A DNA stretch of 64,000 bases, taken from assembly GCA_028287235.1 (NCBI GenBank), contig JAQBQB010000028.1, positions 62,001 through 126,000 of the forward strand, given 5' to 3'. A program made the position numbers and the translations under genes. This DNA comes from Gemmatimonadota bacterium (lineage in GTDB: Bacteria; Gemmatimonadota; Gemmatimonadetes; Gemmatimonadales; Gemmatimonadaceae). Positions 1 through 8,173 of this stretch are shown piece by piece. The notes beneath the pieces were generated by a model. It was not told the DNA's origin. It saw nothing but the letters and a program-made list of their open reading frames with translations, and ran no database searches. How positions within the stretch are numbered: the first letter of the stretch is position 1; each line of letters starts with the position of its first letter.

Positions 1-719
1 CGGTGCAGCATCTCGGCGTCCTCGATGCTCAACGCCGCGGCCGGAATCTTCGCCGTCGTGCTGTCGTACCGCGTGCCGCCCGTGTGCGGGCTCTGGATCG
101 AGAATGATTCGATCGAGCGGATCAATGTCGCAACCGCGCCGACTTTCGCCGCGGCGGCCGGCGATCCTCCGCGATAGACGTTCGCGGCGCGGTATCCCTC
201 CATGGGCGAAACGTTTGTCGGAAACGGGTGATCGAACAGCACGATCTTGCCCTTTGCCTGCGCGGCGTGCTGCTGGAGATCCTCGAAGCTGTTGACGACG
301 AGCACCGGTGCCGTGATGCCGCCCGCCGGCGTTCCAACGCTGCCGCCGAGGCCGAGCATGTGCAACGGAACGGCGCGCGGCGACACGAGAGCGGCGGACT
401 CGTCCCCGCGCACCCAGTGCGGCACCATCACCGGCTCGCCGCGCACGTTGGCCATGCCGTCGGCGCGCATCTGATCGAGGATCCAGCTGATGGCGTTCTC
501 CAACGACGGCGATCCGCTCAGCCGGCTACCGAACTTGTCGGTCAAGGTGGCGAGCCGCGCATAGCCGGCCGAGTCCCGAAGTGCCGCGTCGATCAGCCGG
601 TTGGCATCGGCGCGCTGGCGCTCCGTGAGCGACGCCTGGGCCGGGGCGACGCACGGAAGGCCGACGCACGCCGCGAGGGCGCCTAGGTGGAGGAACCGGC
701 GGACGAAGGATCGAAGCAT
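1..719 (-). CDS. M28-family peptidase, carboxypeptidase Q-like (N-terminal part, cut by window edge)
   Basis: This minus-strand gene starts at the ATG at 719 and runs open off the left edge, so only about 239 residues are visible. The start MLRSFVRRFLHLGALAACVG followed by a small-residue stretch ending APAQA is a signal peptide. Residues 45-95 hold the typical opening of PGCP/carboxypeptidase Q-like M28 enzymes (LTDKFGSRLSGSPSLENAI). Residues about 120-230 form a PA-type insert (VLVVNSFEDLQ, KGKIVLFDHPF, AATLIRS-like strand, IPAAALSIEDAEML). The zinc ligands would lie beyond the edge and cannot be checked. It is probably an exported di-zinc aminopeptidase or dipeptidase acting in the periplasm. 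It is divergent from the gene at 855. Confidence 0.8.
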   Translation of the reverse strand, partial: MLRSFVRRFLHLGALAACVGLPCVAPAQASLTERQRADANRLIDAALRDSAGYARLATLTDKFGSRLSGSPSLENAISWILDQMRADGMANVRGEPVMVPHWVRGDESAALVSPRAVPLHMLGLGGSVGTPAGGITAPVLVVNSFEDLQQHAAQAKGKIVLFDHPFPTNVSPMEGYRAANVYRGGSPAAAAKVGAVATLIRSIESFSIQSPHTGGTRYDSTTAKIPAAALSIEDAEMLH

Positions 720-854
720 GAGTGTGGTCGTCGGAAGGGGGAATTGGCGGGGTGAATATACGCGGCCGCTCGGGTTCCAACCATCGAGAGTCCAGCGCTG
801 TCACAGGAGTAGCGAATCCATCGTTCGATCCGTCTGGAGACACCGGAGATCCCT

Positions 855-1670
855 ATGAGCCGCCCGCTACCGACCCGCGCCCTTCTCGCTGCCGCCCTCA
901 TGGTGAGCGCCGCCGCCGCGGCAGCCGCGCAATCCGACCGCGCGGCCCGCTTCATGGAGAACTGCCAGCGCAACCGAAGCGACAACGAGCAGTTCTGCGA
1001 GACGCGCGACTTCACGCTCGCGGCGGGCAAGTCGCTCACGGTGGACGGCCGCGAGAACGGCGGCATCACGGTGCACGGTTGGGATCGCGCCGAGACGAAG
1101 GTGGTCGCAATGATCCAGGCGCAGGCGCTGAGCGTGTCCGACGCGGCCAGCATCGCGAAACAAATCTCGATCGCGACGAACGGCGCCGACGTTCGCGCCA
1201 CCGGCCCGAGCATGAACGGCCGGCGCGAGTCGTGGTCGGTGAGCTATGAGATCTGGGCGCCGCGCCAGACCGATCTATCGCTGAGCGCGAGCAACGGCGG
1301 GCTCTCGGTGGACGGCATCGCGTCGCGAATGGATCTCGAAACGGTGAACGGCGGGCTGTCGCTGGCCGACGTCGCCGGCGATGTCCGCGGCACCACGGTG
1401 AACGGCGGGATTACGGCCGATCTTTCCGGCGACCGGTGGGTGGGCTCCGGGCTCGACCTGAAAACGTCGAACGGCGGCGTGCATCTCACGCTGCCGAGCA
1501 ACTACTCGGCACAGCTGGAAACTGGAACGGTGAATGGCGGAATGGACATTGGATTTCCGATAACTGTTCAGGGAACTCTTGGGCGGCGATTCAGCACCCA
1601 GTTGGGAAACGGTGGGGCGATGATTCGGGCAACGACGACGAACGGTGGAGTGTCGATTCGTCGGAGGTAG
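855..1670 (+). CDS. Exported DUF4097-like beta-repeat protein with NGG motifs
   Basis: This is a 271-residue protein with an N-terminal signal peptide (LAAALMVSAAAAAAAQS). GGAG-type RBS (ggag at 845-848) supports the ATG at 855. The body carries eight Asn-Gly-Gly turns, at about residues 68, 147, 165, 183, 206, 227, 252 and 263, each between short beta strands such as SNGGLSVDG and TNGGVSIRR. This is the pattern of DUF4097/DUF4098 proteins, which fold as a right-handed beta helix and are often found near cell-envelope regulators. Two cysteines near the N terminus (NCQRN, FCETR) could form a disulfide. The function is unknown. The gene is followed directly by the large palindromic repeat at 1690-1997. 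Confidence 0.75.
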   Translation: MSRPLPTRALLAAALMVSAAAAAAAQSDRAARFMENCQRNRSDNEQFCETRDFTLAAGKSLTVDGRENGGITVHGWDRAETKVVAMIQAQALSVSDAASIAKQISIATNGADVRATGPSMNGRRESWSVSYEIWAPRQTDLSLSASNGGLSVDGIASRMDLETVNGGLSLADVAGDVRGTTVNGGITADLSGDRWVGSGLDLKTSNGGVHLTLPSNYSAQLETGTVNGGMDIGFPITVQGTLGRRFSTQLGNGGAMIRATTTNGGVSIRRR

Positions 1671-1689
1671 GGGGTTTCGTTTCGGCACG

Positions 1690-1997
1690 GCCGGCCGCTC
1701 TGCCGGGAGGATTCCGTCGTTTTGTTCACGGATGACGCGGAAACTGCCGCGGAAACGGCCGGATCGCTCCGTGAGGAGCGACGGGCCCTCTCGCAACGAG
1801 CCCGGACGATTTTTTCTTTGGAAGAGACGCTCGGGACGCCGCTCGAAACGTCCCGAGCGGCTGTGCCAAAGAAAAAGTTCGTCCGGGCTCGTTGCGTACG
1901 GAATCGTCAATGCGCTCGGAGCAATCCGGCCGTTTCCGCACCATCCGCGTCATCCGTGAACAAAACGACGGAATCCTCCCGGCAGAGCCGCAAGCCG
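1690..1997. repeat. Giant imperfect palindrome, copy A (about 308 bp)
   Basis: The whole gap between 1670 and 2053 is dominated by one inverted repeat centred near 1843. Outer arms share GGATTCCGTCGTTTTGTTCA (1709-1728) and its reverse complement ending near 1979, continuing through CGGATGACGCGG and GGAAACGGCCGGAT. Inner arms are CGCAACGAGCCCGGACGA (from 1793) and TCGTCCGGGCTCGTTGCG, then TTTTTCTTTGG and CCAAAGAAAAA. The centre is CGCTCGGGACG (1828-1838) facing CGTCCCGAGCG (1849-1859). A second copy with the same internal blocks lies at 12822-13137. No protein-coding potential is evident. It could act as a processed RNA, a terminator or a MITE-like element. Confidence 0.9.
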
Positions 1998-2052
1998 GCG
2001 CGCAACGCCACAGCGGCTTGCTCACCCAATGCCTTTCTGCTATACGTCATCC

Positions 2053-2436
2053 ATGCGCCCCGCCCGGCTCACGCGTTCAGTTATCGCGGTATTCGCTCTG
2101 ATTGTTTTGGCGTGTACGCGCATGCGTTCCTCGGTCCCGGCGGACGATGAGACGGACGTCGTCACCGTGAACGTCGTGAATCACCATCTTCTCAACGTCG
2201 TCGTTTTCAACGTCGTGCAGGGGCACCGTGACCGGCTCGGCGACGTCACGTCGGCGTCGAGCATGTCGTTCCGGCTGCATCTGCGACGGATGGTTGGCGG
2301 CGAGCTGCAGCTGTACGCCGATCCCGTTGGTGCGACGCGGGGCGTGACGAGTGAGCTGCTGCACGTCTCGGCCGGCGACACCGTGGACTGGACGCTCGAG
2401 ACTGATCTCGCGCGCTCGCACATCGAGATCCACTGA
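2053..2436 (+). CDS. Small hypothetical lipoprotein
   Basis: I chose the ATG at 2053, which gives a 127-residue protein beginning MRPARLTRSVIAVFALIVLA followed by CTRMRSS, a good lipoprotein signal with lipobox VLAC. An ATG at 2029 is in frame, but it would put extra residues before a normal signal peptide. The mature part has no motif I recognise. It contains alternating hydrophobic strands (VTVNVVNHHLLNVVVFNVV) and an ending LLHVSAGDTVDWTLETDL, which suggests a small beta-sandwich. It converges with the next gene, ending only 4 bases from it. The product is probably anchored in the outer membrane or periplasm. Confidence 0.6.
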   Translation: MRPARLTRSVIAVFALIVLACTRMRSSVPADDETDVVTVNVVNHHLLNVVVFNVVQGHRDRLGDVTSASSMSFRLHLRRMVGGELQLYADPVGATRGVTSELLHVSAGDTVDWTLETDLARSHIEIH

Positions 2437-2440
2437 AAGT

Positions 2441-2896
2441 CTATTTCGCCGAGCCCTGGCTGTTCTTTCCGCCGCCGAAACCGAAGCCGTTGCCCTGGAA
2501 GCCCTGCCGAATGGCGATCAGCGCGACGGCAATGGCGCCGCTGAACAGCACGGTCCGCGTGCGTGAGAAGCGGCGCTCGTCCACCCGTGCGATGAGCGGA
2601 CGACCGATGGCGACGTGCTCCCCCTTCCAATCCACTTCGTTGCCGTCGCGTTGACGCACCGCGGTGAGCGCCAACAGCATGGCGCTCGCCGAATCGCCGG
2701 CGACATGGCCGTACACCACCTCGGCGGACGGGCCGATGCGCGGCGCGAGAATCACCGAACCCGAGTCGGTGAGCGTCACCTGAACGTCGCGGCCTGTCGG
2801 CGCGGCCGCCCTGACCGGATAGTAACCGTAGCATCCACCGAACACGGCGAGCACCGGAAGCATCGGGAGCAGCAAAGTTCTGCGGGGCATGATCAT
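2441..2896 (-). CDS. Hypothetical lipoprotein with C-terminal membrane segment
   Basis: This 151-residue protein starts MIMPRRTLLLPMLPVLAVFG followed by GCYGYYPV, giving a clear lipobox (VFGGC). An alternative ATG at 2890 lies two codons inside. The mature part has a short beta-rich region (RDVQVTLTDSGSVILAPRIG, EVVYGHVAGDS, WKGEHVAIGRPLIARV). A hydrophobic segment (TVLFSGAIAVALIAI) and a Gly-rich tail (NGFGFGGGKNSQGSAK) follow. I do not recognise a family. It lies downstream of the SusC/SusD genes on the same strand, but a strong hairpin at 2911-2951 separates them, so it probably has its own promoter. Confidence 0.6.
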   Translation of the reverse strand: MIMPRRTLLLPMLPVLAVFGGCYGYYPVRAAAPTGRDVQVTLTDSGSVILAPRIGPSAEVVYGHVAGDSASAMLLALTAVRQRDGNEVDWKGEHVAIGRPLIARVDERRFSRTRTVLFSGAIAVALIAIRQGFQGNGFGFGGGKNSQGSAK

Positions 2897-2910
2897 GGAG
2901 AGAAACTACA

Positions 2911-2951
2911 CGCCCGGCCGGCGCGCACACCGTGTGTGCGCCGGCCGGGCG
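2911..2951 (-). terminator. GC-rich hairpin after the SusD-like gene
   Basis: CGCCCGGCCGGCGC at 2911-2924 pairs with GCGCCGGCCGGGCG at 2938-2951, with further CACAC/GTGTG pairing inside. It begins 23 bases after the stop of the SusD-like gene on the minus strand. There is no long U tract, so it is either a weak intrinsic terminator or a 3' stabilising hairpin. Confidence 0.6.
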
Positions 2952-2973
2952 TCATGATAATCTACTGAACGAT

Positions 2974-4329
2974 CTACTGACAGGCGTTCGGATCGTTCGC
3001 GTTGCGTACGGTGAACAAATTCTGGGCGCCGCTCGCCGGCGTGTTGGGGTTGGTCTGCTCTTCGGTGAGGCCGTAGTAGATGCGTCCCGGAATGCGCGAC
3101 TTGCCACGCGCCGGCTTTAGCACCGGCAGGCAGGTGCGCTTGTAGTCGTTCCAGGCCTCGGGATTCTGAAAGAGCGCGATGTACTTGGACGTCATGATGT
3201 CGTTCAACGTCGGCGCGGCGATCGCCGCCTTGCCGTACCGCGCGCGCACGATGTTGAGCGCCGCCGCTGCCGTGGGCACGTCACCCGTCTGGAACGCGGC
3301 CTCGGCGATGATGAGCTGGTTCTCGTCGTACGTGATGATCGGCTGACGGAAGGTGGGATCGCTCGTGCGGCCGGAGCCGCTGATCTGAGAGATCGTCAAC
3401 GGATTGGTGCTTCCGGTGCTCACGTCGTAACCGCCGAATGCGCCCTGGGGATTCTTTCCGAAGTATTCAGCGAGACGCGGGTCGCTCTGCGCGACCATGA
3501 TGCTGGCGAGCGCCGACCCGGCGACGAGGTCGTTGCCGAACGACGACGTTTGGAACTGTGCCCACATGTTGCGCTCCGACGTGGCGCTGGTGTGTGCCGT
3601 CTTCCAGTCGTTGGCCGGAGCGCTGATGCCCTTGCGCGCCTCGGCGAGCGCGCTGGTGTACTGCGTGTTGCCGAGCTTCTCGACCTGGTGCAGATAGATG
3701 CGCGCCTTCAGCGTATGCGCGGCTTCGGTCCACTTCGCCGCGTTGCCGCCGTACACCAGATCGTAGGCACCGGGCCCTGTGCCACCACCGGCGATATCGG
3801 CGATCGCTTTGTCGAGCAGCTTCAGCAGGTCGGCGTAGACCTGCATCTGCCCCTCGAACGCGGGCGTCGTGTTGGCGCCGACCGCGTCGGCATAGGGAAT
3901 GTCACCCCAGACGTCGGCGGCGAAGCCGATGTCCATCGCCTCGAGGACCTCGGCGATGCCGAGATACAGCTTATCGCCGTCGGCGGACGCGCTCGCCTGG
4001 ACGGCGCGCAACCCGACCAATCCACCGCCGTTGAAGATGTTCTCGAACGGAATGTCGAAGCTCGACGCGTCGATCGTGTAGGTGCCCTGGGTATCGACGA
4101 ACCGCCCGTTGATCCCCGCGCACTGCTGTACCCATTCGCAGATGAGCATCGCCACGCCGCCTTCCTCGTTGGCGAAGACGTTGGCGAGCGTGCCGACGAA
4201 CAGCTGGTTCCGCGTCGCCACGGTGGGCGCGTTGGGATCGGCGACGGCCTTGGGCGAGTTCAAAAAGTCCTTACAGCCGCCGAGCACACTCAGACAGAGC
4301 GCCGCGGCCGCGATTGATGATTTCCTCAT
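2974..4329 (-). CDS. SusD/RagB-family nutrient-binding outer-membrane lipoprotein
   Basis: This 451-residue protein begins MRKSSIAAAALCLSVLGG and then CKDFLNSPKAV, a lipobox with an immediate SusD-like DFL motif. The body has the helical TPR-like scaffold of the family, including a region with EAMDIGFAADVWGDIPY, which matches the conserved segment of SusD-like group 2 proteins. Near the C terminus PEAWNDYKRTCLPVL also matches that group. Such proteins sit on the cell surface and hand ligands to their SusC partner. The gene starts 18 bases after the SusC stop, with an AGAGGA RBS, so the two are co-transcribed. The substrate cannot be told: no glycosidase or lyase gene is adjacent. Confidence 0.9.
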   Translation of the reverse strand: MRKSSIAAAALCLSVLGGCKDFLNSPKAVADPNAPTVATRNQLFVGTLANVFANEEGGVAMLICEWVQQCAGINGRFVDTQGTYTIDASSFDIPFENIFNGGGLVGLRAVQASASADGDKLYLGIAEVLEAMDIGFAADVWGDIPYADAVGANTTPAFEGQMQVYADLLKLLDKAIADIAGGGTGPGAYDLVYGGNAAKWTEAAHTLKARIYLHQVEKLGNTQYTSALAEARKGISAPANDWKTAHTSATSERNMWAQFQTSSFGNDLVAGSALASIMVAQSDPRLAEYFGKNPQGAFGGYDVSTGSTNPLTISQISGSGRTSDPTFRQPIITYDENQLIIAEAAFQTGDVPTAAAALNIVRARYGKAAIAAPTLNDIMTSKYIALFQNPEAWNDYKRTCLPVLKPARGKSRIPGRIYYGLTEEQTNPNTPASGAQNLFTVRNANDPNACQ

Positions 4330-4347
4330 TGGAATATCCTCTCGAGG

Positions 4348-7300
4348 TCAGCGGGAGATGTTGACGGTCACGACGAACGAGCGCGTGAGCGGCAGATTGA
4401 AGTAATCGGTGCCGCCGACGCGGGCCGTCGATCCGCCAACGGACGTCTCGGGATCGAGGCCGGTGTAGCGCGTCCAGGTCTTCAGGTTCCGCCCCGCCAC
4501 GCGCACCTCGACCGAGCCCATGCCGAGCGAGCGCGACACCCACGGCGAATCGAAGGTGTAGCCGATCGACACCTCGCGCAGCTTCACGTAGCCGCCGTCC
4601 TCGATGCACGGATCGTCGATACCGGTGAACGGACAGGCAGCCAGCCCGCTCGTCCGATACCAGTTCTCGCCAATCGGCAGCTGGACATTCGCGCCCGGAC
4701 CGGTGACCGGGCCCGGATAGAAGCCCGCCTCGCCGAACGCGTGCAGGTTGCCCGAGCAGCTCGCCGTCGACGCCGTGGTGCACGTCGCGCGGTTCTCGGT
4801 GTCCTTGTGCGTGCCGTAGCTGTACAGCGCGCCCTTGGTGCCGTTCCAGACGTCGCCGCCCTTCTTGACGTCGACGAGACCGGAGAACTCGAACTTGCGA
4901 TAACGGAAGCTCGTGTGCGCGTTGCCGGTCCATCTCGGGTTCGGGTTGCCGATGATGCGCTCGGTATTGTCCACGCACGGCATGCCCTTGTCGCCGCAGC
5001 CGTCGTGCGTGCCGTCGTCGAGGTAGAGCGTACCCTTGGTCTTGCCGTTGCACGCCGATGCCAGATCGACTCCCGGAATGGCGTCGTTGGCGCTCTCGCC
5101 GCAACGCACCCAGCCCAGACTGCGGATGGAGCCCAGCGGATACCCCTGCTGCGCCACCGTCTTGATCAACGTGTTGTCGGTGAGCAGGAACTGCGCGCCC
5201 GCCAACGTGTCGACGTTCGACAGGTTGCGTCCCCAGCCGATCCCGAGATCCCACGAATAGTTGGGACGGGTCAGCGGACGCAGGTTGAGCGACAGCTCGG
5301 TGCCGCTGTTCGAGAACACGCCGCCGTTCTTCGCTTCGCTCGAGTAGCCGGTGGACGGCGCCACCGGGAGCACGAGGATCACGTCGCTCGTCTTCGAGCG
5401 ATACACCGTGGCGCTGAAGTCCGCCTTCTCGCCCCAGAAGCCGAGGTCGAAACCGCCCTCGAGCTCCTTCGTGCGCTCGGGGTGGAGCGCGGTGGCCGGC
5501 TTGGTGAAGTTCGTGAACAGACCGCCGAGCCCACTCTGTGTCGGCGTGAAGCCGGTGCCCTGCGAGATGCCGCCGACGAGATTGGTGCCGCTGTACGTCG
5601 CCGACGTCAAATAGGGCTGCGGCTCCTGGCCCGCCTCGCCGTACGAGATGCGCATCTTACCGAACGTCAGGAACTTCGGCTTGTAGGCGTTGGTGAACGT
5701 CCACGCGGCGCTCGCCTTGGGGAACAGGCTGCGCTCGTTCTGCTGGCCGAAGGTCGTCGAGCCGTCGTCGCGCAGCGCGCCCGTGAGATAGAACTGGTTG
5801 TAGATGTCGAACGTCGCCTGGCCGAAGTACGACTCGTTGTGGATCTCGGTCTGGTAATCGCTCGCCGGATCGCGCGACAGCGTATTGATGATGCTGAACG
5901 GCTGCGGTGCGATGAGCGTGCGCCCCACCACGGAGAAAGTGCGGTAGTTGCGCGAGTTGAGATTCTGTCCCAGCGTGACCGTGCCGCCCAAGTTCGTGTT
6001 GTAGTGCCATGCCGCGGTACCGGTGAGGTTGTGGTCGAGCTGGTAGTCGGTCAGCCGGCCTTCCGTGATGCGCCCACCCGTGGCCACGTCCGAGCATTCC
6101 GCCGGACAGCCTTCGACGCGCTCGTCGTTCGAGTAGTCGGCGCCAAGGGTGTAGTTGAACTTGAGCCACGCATTGGCGATGTACTCGGCGTTGATGTTGC
6201 CGAACGCGCGGTTCGCCTTCTGATCGTTCAGCTCCTGGTTCAACACGAAGAACGGGTTGTCGAAGATGCGCGTCTTCCCCGCCGTGGCCGGCGTGGCGTT
6301 CGGCACCATGTACGATCGGTGCAACCCCGAAAGCGTGTCGAGATACGGGAAGTTGTTGAACCCCGGCGGCGTGCGGAACAGCCCGAGCAACAGGCCGTTC
6401 ACGTTGTTGCCGCGCTGCGTGAGATGGCCGCGCGTGTCGGCAAAGGAGAAGTTGCCGCCGACCGTGATGCCGTCGGTGAGGTGATGTGAAGCGTTGAGCC
6501 GGGCCGTGGCGCGATCGAAGTAATTGTTCGGGCCCACGAACACGCCGTTGTTGCTGTTGTAGTTGCCCGACAGATAGAACGTGGTGCGGTCGTTGCCGCC
6601 CGAAACGTTCAACGTGTTGTCGGCTTGGTGGCCGGTGTCGAACGCTTCGTGCGCGTGATCGTAGGTGGCACCGCTGATCACCGCCCCCCAACTCCGCGTC
6701 ACGAGATTGTTCACACCGAGGAGCCCCTGGCCGAACGTGCGCTGTAGCGGGTAGAACTTCGTCACCTGGTCGTTCGAGAGGGAGCTGCGCAGCCCGTACC
6801 GCGTTTGGCCGGACTTGCCGCGCTTCGTCGTGATCAGGATGACGCCGTTCGCCGCGCGCGAACCGTAGATCGCCGCGGCCGCCGCGCCCTTGAGGATCTC
6901 GATGTTCTCGATGTCGTTCGGATTGAGATCCATCATGCGGTTCGGCGCCGAGGTGCCCTCGAGCTCGCCGCCCACGTCCTGCCCGCCCACACCCGTCGTG
7001 GAGCCGGCGTCGATCGGATTGAAGTTCGTCGTCGAGAAGGTGGTGTTGTTCACCGGCACGCCGTCGATGATGAACAGCGGCTCCACCGATCCGTTGAGCG
7101 TGCGCAGTCCGCGAATCGTGATCTTCGATCCCGCGCCGGGATCGCCCGACGACTGCGAGATCTGCACGTTCGGCGCCTTGCCGGCGAGCGCCTGCACCAC
7201 GTTCGATTCGTTCGACTTTTCGATCAGCTCTGGCGAAACGGCGTTGCGCACGTTGCCGAGCTTCTCGACTTCGGTCGCCGTGCCCGCGCCGGTGACCACT

Positions 7301-7650
7301 ACTTCGCCGAGCTGCAACGGGTTGGCCTCGAGCAGGAAGTCCTGCGTGGACGACCCGGGCGTGACGATGACGCGCGCGCTCTTCGGCTTGTAGCCGACGC
7401 GCTTGGCGGCGATGGTGACCGCCTGGCGATTCACGCGTGCACTCGGCACGAGGATGGTGTACGTGCCGTCGTCTCGAGTCGTGGAGCCGAGCCCGAGCTC
7501 GGGAATGGAGATGGTGACCGCGGCGAGGCGAACTCCGCCCTCACCCGTGACGCGCCCCGTGATAGTTGCGGATTCCTGAGCCGCTGCGATCACGGGGAGC
7601 AGCGAGAACGCGCCTATACAGGCGAGAGTACGGCGAACCGAGAGTGCCAT
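4348..7650 (-). CDS. SusC/RagA-family TonB-linked outer-membrane transporter
   Basis: With the ATG at 7650 this is a 1100-residue TonB-dependent receptor. The start is supported by GGAGGAGG just upstream and by the signal peptide MALSVRRTLACIGAFSLLPV ending AAAQ. A carboxypeptidase-regulatory-like domain (ATITGRVTGEGGVRLAAVTI) occupies about residues 25-110. A SusC-type plug follows, with LGEVVVTGAGT, APNVQISQSSGDPG and IRGLRTLNGSVEPLFIIDGV. A 22-stranded barrel makes up the rest and ends NISR. It should import a ligand presented by the SusD-like protein. The reading frame stays open upstream to 7800 and that stretch also looks like a signal peptide (MSRCLVVRACVAVLLVSSPA), but the RBS favours 7650. 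Confidence 0.95.
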   Translation of the reverse strand: MALSVRRTLACIGAFSLLPVIAAAQESATITGRVTGEGGVRLAAVTISIPELGLGSTTRDDGTYTILVPSARVNRQAVTIAAKRVGYKPKSARVIVTPGSSTQDFLLEANPLQLGEVVVTGAGTATEVEKLGNVRNAVSPELIEKSNESNVVQALAGKAPNVQISQSSGDPGAGSKITIRGLRTLNGSVEPLFIIDGVPVNNTTFSTTNFNPIDAGSTTGVGGQDVGGELEGTSAPNRMMDLNPNDIENIEILKGAAAAAIYGSRAANGVILITTKRGKSGQTRYGLRSSLSNDQVTKFYPLQRTFGQGLLGVNNLVTRSWGAVISGATYDHAHEAFDTGHQADNTLNVSGGNDRTTFYLSGNYNSNNGVFVGPNNYFDRATARLNASHHLTDGITVGGNFSFADTRGHLTQRGNNVNGLLLGLFRTPPGFNNFPYLDTLSGLHRSYMVPNATPATAGKTRIFDNPFFVLNQELNDQKANRAFGNINAEYIANAWLKFNYTLGADYSNDERVEGCPAECSDVATGGRITEGRLTDYQLDHNLTGTAAWHYNTNLGGTVTLGQNLNSRNYRTFSVVGRTLIAPQPFSIINTLSRDPASDYQTEIHNESYFGQATFDIYNQFYLTGALRDDGSTTFGQQNERSLFPKASAAWTFTNAYKPKFLTFGKMRISYGEAGQEPQPYLTSATYSGTNLVGGISQGTGFTPTQSGLGGLFTNFTKPATALHPERTKELEGGFDLGFWGEKADFSATVYRSKTSDVILVLPVAPSTGYSSEAKNGGVFSNSGTELSLNLRPLTRPNYSWDLGIGWGRNLSNVDTLAGAQFLLTDNTLIKTVAQQGYPLGSIRSLGWVRCGESANDAIPGVDLASACNGKTKGTLYLDDGTHDGCGDKGMPCVDNTERIIGNPNPRWTGNAHTSFRYRKFEFSGLVDVKKGGDVWNGTKGALYSYGTHKDTENRATCTTASTASCSGNLHAFGEAGFYPGPVTGPGANVQLPIGENWYRTSGLAACPFTGIDDPCIEDGGYVKLREVSIGYTFDSPWVSRSLGMGSVEVRVAGRNLKTWTRYTGLDPETSVGGSTARVGGTDYFNLPLTRSFVVTVNISR

Positions 7651-8173
7651 GCCTCCTCCAGGGAGCCAGATGGCTGTGGGACGGGAGACCGGCGACGCGG
7701 CGGGAACGCGCGACTGGGGAAGCCGCGCATTTCCGGCGAGCGCCGGCGAGGACACCAACAACACCGCTACGCATGCACGAACGACCAAGCAACGAGACAA
7801 CGCCTGCGCTGCCGGAAACGAGAGTGGGTCGGCAGGTCAAACGATCGGTTGTCGGTGGTGCAGCGCCGCTGCTCGATCAGCTCGAGGCTGGAATCGGAAT
7901 GGCAGTCGGCGGAACGATGGCGCGTGAACCCATCACATTGGTCCGGCCTCGGACCTGCGGCACGTGGTACGGGTGAGACGTGTGGTACGGACAACGGGCG
8001 CGGAGGTCATTCCGCGATACCCAATTAACCCCCTCCCATACTCTTTCGTCACTAGGCGGATACAAATAGTTGACGCATATAGTATCCAATCCGTACGTCT
8101 GCGCTAGAGAGCGTTGCGCGGTTCCGCGGCGAACACGGGATTGAGCAAATCCTCGTTTCGCCGCGCGAACGGG
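7651..8173. other. 523-base intergenic region upstream of the SusC gene
   Basis: No gene I can support lies here. It separates the stop of the BTAD regulator from the SusC start and must hold the susCD promoter. A direct repeat, ACGTGGTACGG at about 7962 and ACGTGTGGTACGG at 7978-7990, could be a regulator site. The stretch around 8060-8090 is locally AT-rich (GATACAAATAGTTGACGCAT). I could not identify a convincing -35/-10 pair on the minus strand. Confidence 0.5.

Noticed and set aside
4741-6489. 582-codon plus-strand frame inside susC
   Set aside because: It is antisense to the TonB-linked receptor, with no motif of its own.
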